The translations under genes were made by a program, and so were the position numbers. DNA of 64,000 bases from Drosophila persimilis (lineage: Eukaryota; Arthropoda; Insecta; Diptera; Drosophilidae), in the NCBI RefSeq assembly GCF_003286085.1, contig NW_020825551.1, forward strand, positions 31,469 to 95,468, given 5' to 3'. Shown one piece after another: positions 11,086-22,286 of the stretch. Position 1 is the first letter of the stretch, and each line of letters begins with the position of its first letter. The notes under the pieces were generated by a model. It saw nothing but the letters and a program-made list of their open reading frames with translations. It was not told the DNA's origin and did not search any database.

Positions 11086-11662
11086 TGTTAATGTGTATGT
11101 GTGTGTGTGTAGGAAGCTGGGTTGCATACGGTACATAAACCGTCTACAGTTTGGTCGTCGCAACTAGAACTTGAACCAGTTGGACTGCGGAGAGGGTATC
11201 CTACGGTGCGCAAGTGAGGATCTGAAGACACAGCGACAGCCTCTGTTGATTGCGATGGAAGATGAGTGACAGGCAGCTATGGTATGTTTCTGATACTGAC
11301 TTTATTGAACAAATGCATCTCCTTATATAGCTAACAGTGGAATTCTTATTCTATGGGAAGGACCGCACAGGCTCCTTGTGAGTGTATTTTTAGATTGGGT
11401 ACACTTACTCTGTGCGGGGGTTATATTTCAGTGTATTTACTTAGGTACTTGGCAGCAATAAAATAGATAGTTTATTGCTTGATCCCTTTTGGTGGGTTCG
11501 AGTTTACAAGTGCTATTGTCTATTCTTAGTTGCTTATGTATTTTTCGTGTCGTCATATTCAGTTACATGAAATGACATGAACAATTTTATTTATGAGTAT
11601 TTGTGTATGAGATTGAACTGTATATTCCTAATATTCATTAAATACATGTCTGTGGCTGAACA
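11086..11662 (-). repeat. BEL-A 5' LTR
   Basis: A 577-bp LTR matching 2868-3445 with about five substitutions or indels. It begins TGTTAATG and ends GAACA at 11662, directly before the right target duplication ACAAC (11663-11667). It would carry the promoter on the minus strand. Confidence 0.93.
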
Positions 11663-11667
11663 ACAAC
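11663..11667. other. Target-site duplication ACAAC, right copy
   Basis: Right copy of the 5-bp duplication bordering BEL-A. The copia RNase H resumes at CAAGGCTGT. Confidence 0.93.
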
Positions 11668-11886
11668 CAAGGCTGTATTAGCATTGCAAATAATCCCTCA
11701 TGTCATAAAAGAGCAAAGCATATTGATATAAAATATCATTTTTCAAGAGAACAGATAGAAACTAATGAGGTTTCTCTTGAGTATATTAATATAGACAACC
11801 AACATGCTGACATCTTCACGAAGCCACTACCTGATGGAAGATTTGCGGAACTGCGGAACATATTAGGACTACTACAAGAAGAATGA
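11668..11886 (+). pseudogene. copia-1 RNase H C-terminus
   Basis: Continues the copia-1 frame after BEL-A: the QGCISIANNPSCHKRAKHIDI motif region, the ADIFTKPLP end block, and a TGA stop at 11884-11886. It differs from copia-2 by a few substitutions (for example QHADIF in place of QLADIF), so the two copies diverged after their duplication. Confidence 0.9.
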
Positions 11887-12224
11887 TTCCAATTTAATGA
11901 AAACATGAACATGAAGCTTTATTAACGAATTTATTACATTAATTCATATTTAATTTTTTTTTTTGATTTGAACCAAAAGAACCAATGAATTGTTAAAGTA
12001 ATTTAATTTTATGTTAATCTAATTTTAAAGTGATCTGATCGGGTTTTTCTGGGTTTTCCCCGTATCCTTAGAGCAAATGCTAGATCACATAACACTTCCC
12101 AGAATGCACACCAACCACATTAGAATAACAATTGAATGTTACCTTTTTGATTTAATGATGAAAACTTTTTTTATATTTTTTATTTTTATGATTTTGATAA
12201 TTAATGTTATTTTTGAGGGGGGCG
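11887..12224 (+). other. copia-1 3' untranslated region and polypurine tract
   Basis: AT-rich non-coding sequence between the pol stop and the LTR, ending in the purine run GAGGGGGGCG (about 12215-12224) right before the LTR's TGTTGG. This is the expected plus-strand primer position. The 76-residue frame across it lies over UTR and LTR and is not a gene. Confidence 0.85.
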
Positions 12225-12473
12225 TGTTGGAATACGCCTATTCCCACATTGAAATAATAATATTAAATAATATTATCGATATGTTAGGTATTATTATTAT
12301 GAGTTAGTCTGGTCACACTTGAAGTGTCGACTCTCTCTCTTCTTTTGTGATCTCAAGTGTGTGGACCGGTGTTGCAGCAAAAAGTAATCAAGAAATACAT
12401 AAATAATCTTTAAAGAAAAACATAACTTGGTACTGTCTTCCGTTTACTAATTGTCATAGCAAGTCTACCAATA
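12225..12473 (+). repeat. copia LTR shared by copia-1 (3') and copia-2 (5')
   Basis: About 249 bp starting TGTTGGAATACG and ending CTACCAATA, comparable to the roughly 276-bp copia LTR. It is preceded by the copia-1 polypurine tract and followed by a copia primer site. One LTR therefore serves both elements, which form an internal-LTR-internal tandem. Confidence 0.9.
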
Positions 12474-12490
12474 GGTTATGGGGCCAGTCC
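12474..12490 (+). promoter_or_regulatory. copia-type primer binding site
   Basis: GGTTATGGGGCCAGTCC directly abuts the LTR. It matches the copia arrangement, where an internal fragment of initiator tRNA-Met primes minus-strand synthesis. The leader from 12491 to 12594 precedes the gag ATG. Confidence 0.85.
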
Positions 12491-12594
12491 ACGCCAATTT
12501 AAATAAATTAAATTAATAACAAATAGTTGTGAAATTAGTTCCGCGTGCGTTCTTGTGTAGTTTTTTTTTGTAGTGTGTGTGTGTATAATAGAAA

Positions 12595-13722
12595 ATGGAA
12601 AGAAATAAGCAACATATTAAGCCTTTTTGTTGCGAGAAATATTCTATATGGAAATTTAGAATCAGAGCTTTGTTTGCTGAATTAGAGGTGCTCCAAGTAG
12701 TCGATAACATAATGCCTAACGAAGTAGATGATAATTGGAAAAAGGCAGAGCGATGTGCGAAGAGCATTTTAATTCAATATTTAGGCGACGCATTTCTAAA
12801 CTTCGCGGCAGGCGACATTTCGGCACGTGATATTCTGAAGAATTTAGACGCCATATATGAGCGTAGAAGCCTTGCGTCGCAATTAGCTGCACGTAAACGT
12901 TTAATAACACTCAAACTCTCAAGTGAAATGACACTTTCGAGTCATTTTGTTATTTTTGATGAAACAGTGAGTGAGTTGTTAGGGGCGGGCGCTAAAATGG
13001 ATGAGATGGACAAAGTGGCACATTTGCTGCAGACTCTACCTTCAACCTATAATGGTGTCATCACGGCAATCGAAACTTTGTCAGATGAAACTCTATCATT
13101 AGCGTTTGTAAAAAATAAATTGTTCGACTACGAGACCAAATTAAGAAATGAAAGTACTGATACAAGTAGTAAAGTCATGAAGGCAGTTGTAAGAAATAAT
13201 AACAATTTTAATAATCGTAAAACGTTTGGATCTAGAAACACACGGCAAAAGATATTATTTAAGGGAAAAGCTAGAAGTAATATTAAATGCCATCACTGTG
13301 GCAAAGAAGGGCACATGAAAAAAGACTGTTACCAGTTTATAAGGTTAAATCAAAACAAAGAAAATTATAAACATAATAAACAAGCTCAGCTTGCAGCATC
13401 GGGCCACGGGTTCGCATTTATGATGCGGAAAATGAAAAAGAGTGATCAAATAAATAATGAACTCGGTTTTACACTCGATTCTGGTGCAACGGATCATTTG
13501 ATCAATGATGACTCGCTGTACGCCGATTGCATCGAATTGGAGCAGCCAATTAAAATCGCTGTGGCAAAAGAAGGCGAGAAGGCGGCTGCACAATGGACAC
13601 AATATCACACTGGAGGATGTGCTCTACTGCAAGGAGGCAGCAGGAAACCTCATGTCTGTCAAGCGTCTGCAACAGGCAGGGATGTCAATTAAGTTTGACT
13701 GTGGTGGTGTCTCCATATCAAA
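12595..13722 (+). pseudogene. copia-2 gag and protease
   Basis: Begins at ATG 12595 with the copia gag start (ERNKQHIKPFCCEKYSIWKF). The nucleocapsid zinc knuckle CHHCGKEGHMKKDC lies at 13289-13330, then the protease active site LDSGATDHLI near 13477-13504. A frameshift near 13580 moves the continuing copia frame (TLEDVLYCKEAAGNLMSVKRL) into the third frame. The gene is then split at 13722 by a DINE-like insertion and resumes at 14840. A defective, non-expressible polyprotein. Confidence 0.92.
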
Positions 13723-14839
13723 CGAGGGGGAACGTTGTGAGTTGCTGCGGACACCGCAACTCTACAGTTATACCCGATACTAAATCAGTATGGCTCTCCT
13801 CCGGCAGACGCCGCTAATATTAAACGACACGACAAAGAGTGCGTGCGAGAGAGACAGAAAATCAGTCTGAGAGTGACGTCGGGCGCTGCGTAGCCAGTGC
13901 AAATTGATTTCTTGCTTTTGGCTACAAAAATGATCCGATCTGATCCAGATTCAGCAAGCTGATAGATATGGTCGCATTCTATGATTCTGCGTTTTTAGTT
14001 TTCTCGAATCTGCAATATTGTGGATGCAACAGATTTTCGTCCTTTGTGTGGGCGGTAGGGGGTAGGGCGAAATTCTGAGATATACGTTTTAAAGTGAGAT
14101 CTAACAAAAGTGCGGATACCAAATTTGGTTACTCTAGCCTTAATAGACTCTGAGATTTGTGGATGTCCCAGATTTTAGTCCTTTGCGGGGGCGGAAGGGG
14201 GTGTGGCGAAATTTGGACACGAAACGGTCAAGGTCCGATATCACAGGAGTGTGGATACCAAATTTGGTTGCTCTGGCTCTTATAGGTTCTGAGATCCTTG
14301 AACTCATATTTTGCAATTGGCAAAACCGACCATGAAACCTGTGTGTTAGAGTGAGACAGAGCGAGAAATAGTGAAATTGTTTTCGTGATTCTGGCTGTAA
14401 TAATTATACGATCTGGTTCAGATTTTGCACTCTAGAAGATATAGGTATCTTCTACGATTCTGCGTTTTTAGTTTTCTCGTATCGTCGAAATTGTGGATGC
14501 CACAGATTTTCGCCCTTTGTGGGGGCGGAAGTGGGCGGGGCAAAGTTTTGAAATATTTTTGGAGCAGTGACATATCACAGAAGTCTGGATCCAAAACATC
14601 GTTGCTCTACCTCTTATAGTCTTTGAGCATTAGGCGCTGAAGGGGACGGACAGACGGACAGACGGACGGACGGACAGACAGACAGACAGACAGACAGGGC
14701 TCAATCGACTCGGCTATTGAAGCTGATCAAAAATATATATACTTTATAGGGTCGGAAACGATTCCTTCTGGACGTTACACACATCCACTTTTACCACAAA
14801 TCTAATATACCCCAATACTCATTTTGAGTATCGGGTATA
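13723..14839 (-). mobile_element. Full-length DINE-1/ISY-like element inserted in copia-2
   Basis: A 1117-bp insertion whose ends are fixed by the flanking copia reading (ISISK to NGVIVV). The left edge is CGAGGGGGAACG, then a hairpin with arms GAGTTGC/GCAACTC at 13739-13762. The right edge is GAGTATCGGGTATA. There is no target duplication beyond an ambiguous A-run, as expected for Helitron relatives. Internal features are an ATACCAAATTTGG repeat (twice) and a (GACGGACA)n microsatellite at 14645-14697. No ORF. Confidence 0.9.
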
Positions 14840-15950
14840 AAAATGGAGTAATTGTTGTTAAACATACAGGTATGTTGGATATACCTGTAGTCAAATTCCA
14901 AGCATACAGTGTAGATGCTAGGAACAAAAATAATTATCGATTATGGCATGAGAGGTTGGGGCATATAAGAAATGCAAAATTGCTTGAAATAAAGAATAAT
15001 AATTTATTTAATGACAGTAATCTTCTTGTTAATTTAAAAATATCAAATGAAGTTTGTGAGTCATGTTTAAATGGGAAACAGGCTAGGTTGCCATTTAAGC
15101 AATCTAAAGATAAAAGTTATATAAAACGACCCTTGTTTGTAATACATTCAGATGTATGTGGCCCCATTAAACCAGTTACACTAGACGATAAAAATTATTT
15201 TGTGATCTTCGTAGATCAATTTACACATTATTGTGTAACCTATTTGTTAAAATATAAATCAGATGTATTCAATGTATTTAAAGATTTTGTAGCAAAGAGC
15301 GAGGCTCATTTTAATTTCAAGATTGTCAATTTGTACATTGACAACGGTAGAGAATACTTGTCGAATGAAATGCGTGAGTTCTGCGTTAATAAAGGAAGTT
15401 ATCATTTGACAGTGCCACATACACCTCAGTTGAATGGTGTTTCGGAGCGAATGATAAGAACCATTACAGAGAAAGCTCGTGCTATGGTAAATGGTGCAAA
15501 ATTAGACAAAAGTTTTTGGGGTGAAGCTGTGCTAACTGCAACATATCTAATCAACAGAATTCCAAGCAAAGCACTTGGTGATTGTAAAATGACCCCATAT
15601 GAGCTGTGGCACAATAGAAAGCCCAATTTAAAATTTTTAAGAGTGTTCGGTTCAACCGTGTATGTGCACAACAAAATTAAAAAAATAAATTTGATGAAAA
15701 ATCATTCAAAGCTATCTTGATAGGGTATGAACAAAATGGACTCAAATTGTGGGATGTCATTAAAGGAAAAGTTATTGTTGCAAGAGATGTTGTCGTAGAC
15801 GAGACTAATATGCTTTATTTTAGAGAAGTAAAATTTGAAACAGATTTCCCGAAAAAGAGTAAGGAAAGAAGTCAACAAGAATTCCTGAATGAGAGTAAGG
15901 AATCTGATCAGCTTAATTTCCCGAATTATATAATTATATATCCCGAATGA
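14840..15950 (+). pseudogene. copia-2 integrase
   Basis: Resumes after the DINE with the protease-integrase linker, then the integrase zinc finger (LWHERLGHIRN ... CESCLNGKQ) and core (HSDVCGPI, YIDNGREYLS, VSERMIRTI). One frameshift falls near 15705, in the A-rich stretch before IGYEQNGLKLW, and a stop at 15948-15950 follows. Both faults are also in copia-1. The region 15951-16056 is the disrupted link to RT. Confidence 0.92.
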
Positions 15951-16056
15951 GAGTAAGGATTGTGAAAAAGCTGATCAGCCAGATAATTGTCGTGAAGAAA
16001 ATAAGGATACTAATATAATTAGTAGAAAAAGTGAGAGGTTAAAGTCTAAGCCGAAG

Positions 16057-17769
16057 GTGTCTTATAAAGAACATGATAAAAGCTTTAACAAATTTATATT
16101 AAATGCCCATATAATGTTTGATGAAGTTCCAAATTCTTTTGATGAAATAAATTTTAGGAATGATAAATCTGATTGGGAGGAGGCAATAAATACAGAGTTA
16201 AATGCCCATGAAATTAATAACACCTGGACAATTATAAAGAAGCCAGAAAACAAAAATATTGTAGACAGTAGATGGGTATTTTCCATTAAATATAATGAAC
16301 TAGGAGTCCCAATAAAATACAAAGCTAGACTGGTTGCAAGAGGATTTACTCAAAAGTACCAAGTAGACTATGAAGAAACATTTGCTGCCGTTGCTAGAAT
16401 TGCCAGTTTTAGGTTCGTACTATCATTGGCAGTCCAGTTTAATTTGAAAGTCCATCAGATGGATGTTAAAACAGCTTTCCTCAATGGTACATTAAGTGAG
16501 GAGATATATATGCGGCCTCTTCAGGGCGTATTATGCGGTGCTGGGCATGTATGCAAACTGAACAAAGCCATTTATGGGCTCAAACAAGCAGCTAGATGCT
16601 GGTTTCAAGTATTTGAGCAAGCATTGAAAGAATTCGATTTTGTAAACTCTCCCGTTTTATGGGCCATTTATGGGCTCAAACAAGCAGCTAGATGCTGGTT
16701 TCAAGTATTTGAGCAAGCATTGAAAGAATTCGATTTTGTAAACTCTCCCGTGGATCGTTGCATATATATTCTTGATAGAGGTGACATAAAGAAAAACATA
16801 TATGTATTATTATATGTTGATGATGTAGTAATAGCGACAAGGGATATGGATAGAATGAATAATTTCAAAAATTATTTAAGCGAAAGATTTAGAATGACTG
16901 ACTTAAATGAGATAAAACATTTTATCGGTATCAGAGTAGAAATGTTTGAAGACAAAATATATTTGAGTCAAGCTGCATATGTAAAAAGAATTTTAAATAA
17001 ATTTAACATGGATAGTTGCAATTCAGTCAGTACTCCATTACTAAATAAACTAAATTATGAGTTACTTAACTCAGATGAAGACTGCAATGCTCCATGTCGT
17101 AACCTTATTGGCTGTTTAATGTACATAATGCTGTGTACACGACCAGATTTAGCTACCGCTGTAAATATCTTGAGTAGATATAGTAGCAAGAACAATGCTG
17201 AGTTATGGCAATGTTTAAAAAGGGTTATTAGATATTTAAAGGGAACTATTGATATGAAGCTTATATTTAAAAAGAATACATCATTTGAAAATACATTAGT
17301 TGGCTATGTAGACTCCGATTGGGGTAGTAATGAGATTGATAGAAAAAGTACAACGGGTTATTTGTTTAAAATGTTCGATTCCAATTTAATTTGTTGGAAT
17401 ACAAAAAGACAGAATTCAGTGGCAGCTTCATCAACTGAAGCTGAAAATATGGCCCTATTTGAAGCTGTAAGAGAAGCTTTATGGCTAAAGTCTCTTCTAA
17501 AAAGTATTAATCTTAAACTCGACAGACCCATTAAAATTTATGAAGACAACCAAGGCTGTATTAGCATTGCAAATAATCCCTCATGTCATAAAAGAGCAAA
17601 GCATATTGATATAAAATATCATTTTTCAAGAGAACAGATAGAAACTAATGAGATTTCTCTTGAGTATATTAATACAGACAACCAACTTGCTGACATCTTC
17701 ACGAAGCCACTACCTGCTGGAAGATTTGCGGAACTGCGGAACAAATTAGGACTACTACAAGAAGAATGA
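16057..17769 (+). pseudogene. copia-2 reverse transcriptase and RNase H
   Basis: A 570-residue open frame with RT (KARLVARGFTQ, VKTAFLNGTL, YVDD near 16817) and RNase H (GYVDSDW, KSTTGYLF, SSTEAE), ending TGA at 17767-17769. A perfect 96-bp tandem duplication at 16567-16758 repeats a block beginning AIYGLKQAARCWF, adding 32 residues inside the RT palm. The frame is kept but catalysis is probably lost. The opening codon is arbitrary, since the frame continues from integrase. Confidence 0.92.
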
Positions 17770-18090
17770 TTCCAATTTAATGAAAACATGAACATGAAGC
17801 TTTATTAACGAATTTATTACATTAATTCATATTTAATTTTTTTTTTGATTTGAACCAAAAGAACTAATGAATTGTTAAAGTAATTTAATTTTATGTTAAT
17901 CTAATTTTAAAGTGATCTGATCGGGTTTTTCTGGGTTTTCCCCGTATCCTTAGAGCAAATGCTAGATCACATAACACTTCCCAGAATGCACACCAACCAC
18001 ATTAGAATAACAATTGAATGTTACCTTTCTGATTTAATGATGAAAACTTTTTTATATTTTTTTATTTTTATGATTTTGATAATTAATGTT
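17770..18090 (+). other. copia-2 3' untranslated region
   Basis: AT-rich 3' UTR parallel to 11887-12214 and 27928-28254. It reads normally up to TTAATGTT at 18090 and then departs from both other copies. Confidence 0.85.
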
Positions 18091-18345
18091 CCCCCATTCC
18101 CCACATTTCCTATTCCCACATTCAAATAATAACATTAAATAATATTATCGATATGTTAGGTATTATTATTATGAGTTAGTCTGGTCACACTTGAAGTGGC
18201 GATGCTCTCTCTTCTTTTGTGATCTCAAGTGTGTGGACCGGTGTTGCAGCAAAAAGTAATCAAGAAATACATAAATAATCTTTAAAGAAAAACATAACTT
18301 GGTACTGTCTTCCGTTTACTAATTGTCATAGCCAGTCTACCAATA
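18091..18345 (+). repeat. copia-2 3' LTR with altered 5' edge
   Basis: From about 18109 to 18345 this matches the copia LTRs at 12225 and 28265. The polypurine tract and the first 13 or so LTR bases are replaced at 18091-18108 by a C-rich stretch (CCCCCATTCCCCACATTT). The duplicate at 28265 has the normal edge, so the change happened in this copy after the duplication, or is a sequence error. Confidence 0.8.
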
Positions 18346-19130
18346 GAGTGCTTCAATTTTGAAACTGCTTGCCATCGATTTCCTAGCGTCTTTGGTAGCT
18401 GGGATGGCTCACTGTCAGCGTGTGCTGTTAACGGCTCTCCTATCAGGAAATGCCCTGGCGTTAATGCTGTTACGTCGTTTGGGTTGTCAGATATTGGTGT
18501 TAATGGTCGAGAGTTTAGTATGGCCTCTATTTCGACTACAACCGTTTCTAACTCCTCTTAGGTTAAATTTGACGTCATCACATTTTTAAGAGAAGATGTT
18601 TGGCAGATTTTACTTCAGCTTCCCATAAACCGCCGAAGTGTGGTGCGCGAGGAGGTATAAATTTAAACTGTAGCCCTTTGTTGTTGCACTCTCGTACAAT
18701 GTGTTCCTTTGCCTTTTCCGAGAATATGGCTTCTTCTAACTCTTGAAGTTTGTTCCTGGCTCCTACGAAATTCGTAGCATTGTCGCAATGGAGCAATTAA
18801 CATTTTCCTCGACGAGAGATGAACCGCCGAAGTGCCGCTAAAAATGCTTCTGTGGTGAGATCACTGACCAGCTCTAGCTGTACTGCTTTAGTCGCGAAAC
18901 AACAAAATATAGCTATGTATGCTGTATTAGGCTTCTTTCCTCGAATTTTATAGTAGATTTTGAATGGTCCACAGTACTCAACACCAGAATTGAGGAATGG
19001 CCGTGCTTGGGTGACTCGAAGACTCTAGTAGTTTGGGCTTGGCTCTAGTGCATTTCACGCAGTTCTGCACAATACTTCTGGCCATGTTTTTCCTTTGAGT
19101 ATCCAGTACTGTTGTCGTGATGTTGTCAGC
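18346..19130 (-). pseudogene. BEL-B integrase fragment
   Basis: Minus-strand BEL/Pao integrase pieces: CDNATNFVGARNKLQ, the FKFIPPRAPHFGGLWEAEVKSAK motif, GHFLIGEPLT, ending at KLKHS where copia's LTR abuts. It is related to BEL-A but divergent, with stops and frameshifts. At 19130 it is joined by a 707-bp deletion to BEL-C; the duplicate copy at 29.3-30.0 kb retains the missing sequence. Not functional. Confidence 0.85.
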
Positions 19131-21249
19131 AACAGCTCCAGGGTGAACTTCTATTATCCTTCCCAGTTTCCACTCGTTGGGTGGCAGTCGGTCATCCTTG
19201 ACAATTGCTAGACCGCTGACTTGTAGATTGTCGGTTTCATGTCGCCACTTTGGACGGGCTTGAAGATGTGATAGCCAATCCGAACTCCAACGCTTCCAAA
19301 ATTGCCGGATCATTTTCTGTCCTTCCAGAAATTGGACTGTGAGTGGAACATCCCTTGTTACATCCGGCGGAGCTAATAATGAATCTCCAATAAGAAAATG
19401 TGCCGGGGTGAGGACAGCTAGGTCCTCCGGCTCCGCGCTTAGTGGACATAATGGCCTGGAATTTAAACAGGCTTCAATTTATGTTAGCACGGTAGCAAGT
19501 TGTTCGTAGGTCATTTTATATCCTGAAAAGGCTCGATAAAGATGTGTTTTGACAGACTTCACATTTGCCTCCCAAAGGCCTCCGAAATTAGGACTATGCG
19601 GTGGATTAAAATGCCATTGGACGTTTCGGGCCGCTAAAGCAGGTATTACAGTTGTGGGTAGCTCTCGTTTCAAATGTATTTGCCAGGTTTGAAGAGCCCG
19701 ATCGGCACCAATGAAGTTCGTGCCGCAGTCGCTATACATGTGTTGACAGTAGCCCCGACGCGCGATGAAACGTTGTAGGGCCATGAGAAAGTGTTCGGTG
19801 GTTAAGCCCGTGACCGCTTCAAGATGAATTGCCTGTGTAGCCAAACAGATGAAAACTGCGATATACGCCTTGTAGTTTGTGTGCTTGAATTTCGAACGCG
19901 CCTGTATAGTCTCTATGTAGGGGAAGATCGGCCATCAATTGTGCTGCTGGTTTCGGTCGGTGACGAAAACATCGGACGCATTGTCGAAGAATGCGTTTGA
20001 CAGTTTGTTTTCCGTTGACTATCCAGAATTTGTGTCGAATAGTGGCCAGCGTTAATTCGGTGCCGCCGTGGAGTGCGAGACGGTGGGCATTACGCACGAC
20101 GAGATCGGTAAAATGATGATGATTGGGAATGACCATTGGTTGTCGATGGCTTATTGGAAGGTGCCTTGCATTTCGCAGTCGACCTCTGACTCGTAGAATT
20201 TGTTGGTCATCTAGAAATGGGGATAATTGACACAGCTTGTGTGTGCCCGATAGTGCCTTGTTTCCCTTCAACCTCAATATTTCTGTCGCGTAGACCTCCT
20301 GTTGAATGCTGCGAACGAGATGAATTAAAGCGTTGTCGAGCTCCTGCACACTCAGTGGTCCAGACAGTTTGTCCCCTTTGGCTTGAATGTTATGTATAAA
20401 CCGTAGAACATATGCCATGACTGATATTAACCTGTCGTATGAGGACGAGTTTTGGATGAAGGCTTCTGGAGCCTCCGAGACTTGCACAGCATTTTGGAAC
20501 AAAACTGATGGTTTCTCCTCGATTATAGTCCTGTAGATGTCCTGACTGGGAACTCCGCTTGCCGGCCATTGGCTTTCCGGCTGCTGTAGCCATGATGGTC
20601 CAGACCACCATAATGGATGTACTGCTAACTCTTGTGGTGTTAAGCCACGAGTTGCGCAGTCCGCTGGGTTTACCGCAGTAGGTACATGTCTCCACTGAGT
20701 TGATGTACTATGCTCCAAAATCTGTCCAACGCGATTTGACACAAAGGTTTGCCATCGGTGGGGATCTCCATTTATCCAAAACAAAACGATAGTAGCATCT
20801 GACCAATAGAAGGTTGACATAGGTGGTCCTGCAGTGCGAAGTTGGTCCCGGATCCATTTTGCCAGTTTAACTGCCAGCAGCGCACCCGAAAGTTCGACTC
20901 GTGAAATTGTGATCGGTTTCGTGGGTGTGACTCGACTGCGTGCAGCTAGCAAATGAGTTTGAATCATTCCGTTTGGTAGCTCTGCACGAATATATGCACA
21001 TGCTGAATACGCCAGTGATGATCCATCGCAGAAAATATGTAGCTGTACTGACGCAAGCTCGTGGATGTTGAAGCGCAGCCATCGTGGTACTTGAATTTGC
21101 TCGACATATGGCAAGTTCTGTATGAATCCCTGCCATCTATCAAGCAGTTCGGTTGGCAGCGGTTCATCCCAGTCCAGTTGTGCTAGGCTGCCATCGTTGC
21201 GTTTGATGCGGGCCATCCATGAGTCCTTGAGTATCGCCTTCGCGATCAC
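19131..21249 (-). pseudogene. BEL-C RNase H and integrase (copy 1)
   Basis: A second, distinct BEL/Pao family member. In coding order: RNase H (IFCDGSSLAYSACAY, SRVTPTKPITISRVELSGALL, FYWSDATIVLFWI), integrase HHCC (HRLALHGGTEL ... CVRCFRHRPKP), core (ATQAIHLEAVTGL, YSDCGTNFIGADRAL, FGGLWEANVKSVK) and tail (FWKRWSSDWL). A TAA at 19479-19481 interrupts the integrase and is shared with copy 2. A private 16-bp deletion near 19882 breaks the frame between the zinc finger and the core. Confidence 0.88.
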
Positions 21250-22286
21250 AGGGCGTGATGAAACCTAATGGGTCGTACAGTCGGGCGACTGTGGAAAGTA
21301 AAGAGCGTTTAGTATGTGCGTGACTGATTTCAAAATTTATCTTGAACCCAAAATAGTCTTGATGTGGATGCCAATAGAGGCCTAAGGTTTTAACGGGATC
21401 TTGGTACTCAAACTCTAATAATGTCTTATGAGATAAATGGTCTGGAGGTATGTCTTGTAGCAGAGGAGCGTCATTCGCAGACCACTTTCGAAGTTCCATT
21501 CCTGCTGATCGTAAGGCTCCGATCAATTGATTTTGAATTTCTAATGCTCCTTCGCGAGTGGAAGCTCCGCTTTGTACGTCATCAACGTATATTTCGTGTC
21601 GAAGGACCCTTTCCGCGAGTGGGTATCGGTCGCTTTCATCCTGCGCGAGTTGATGTATGACGCGAATGGCTATGTAAGGAGCTGAAGCGGTTCCAAACGT
21701 AACTGTGTTGAGATAATACTCAGCTACTTGGTTGTGTTCGCCATGCCAAAAAGATGCGTTGATATTGCGAATCCTCTGCATTCATGTCAATGCATCTATA
21801 CATCTTCTGAATGTCGTCAGCAAAAACAAAACGATGGAAACGCCAACTCAGGACCACGCCGGCTAGATCGTTTTGGAGCGCTGGTCCGGTGCATAGGACT
21901 TCATTGAGCGATTTTCCGTTTGACGTTTTACAGGAGGCGTCATATACTACTCTAACCTTAGTAGTGACACTTTCCTCTTTGAATACTGCGTGATGAGGCA
22001 AGGTGCAACATGTGGACTCGATTCCATTCTCCTTGCTAATGATGCAATGGTTGTTACTTTGGTCACCTGGCCTAGTTGAAAGTACTCATTCATGACTTCC
22101 GAATATTTGGCTTGCAGCTCCGGCTGCCTTTGGAATCTTCGTTGAAGCATTTGGAATCGATTAATCGCGATTTGACGTGATTTGCCTAGCACCTGCGAAT
22201 GGTCAAACAAACGCTTAAGTGGTAACCGTACCAAATACTTGCCGTTTCGTTGACGGATGTGAGTTCGTTTAAAATGCTCCTCGCAC
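21250..22286 (-). pseudogene. BEL-C reverse transcriptase (copy 1)
   Basis: Pao-type RT: VRVVYDASCKTSNGKSLN, FADDIQKMYR, the catalytic YVDDVQSGAS near 21580, and VKTLGLYWHP. A one-base insertion at 21745-21752 (five A where copy 2 has four) frameshifts this copy only. A C insertion near 21252, shared with copy 2, separates RT from RNase H. It is truncated at 22286, where DINE sequence starts, so gag and protease are absent. Confidence 0.88.

Larger units (their letters stand above)
2868..11662 (-). mobile_element. BEL-A: complete BEL/Pao LTR retrotransposon with env-like region
   Basis: An 8.8-kb element inserted into copia-1 in the opposite orientation. It has LTRs of 578 and 577 bp, TG...CA ends, a 5-bp target duplication, a primer site beside the right LTR, and minus-strand coding regions in the order gag, protease, RT, RNase H, integrase, env-like. 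The BEL/Pao assignment rests on the gag domain of DUF1759 type, the DUF1758-type protease with DSGS, the Pao-type RT and RNase H block, and the C-terminal integrase tail. I count about five differences between the LTRs, so the insertion is recent relative to its surroundings. Several frameshifts break gag-pol, so this copy is unlikely to move on its own. Confidence 0.93.
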
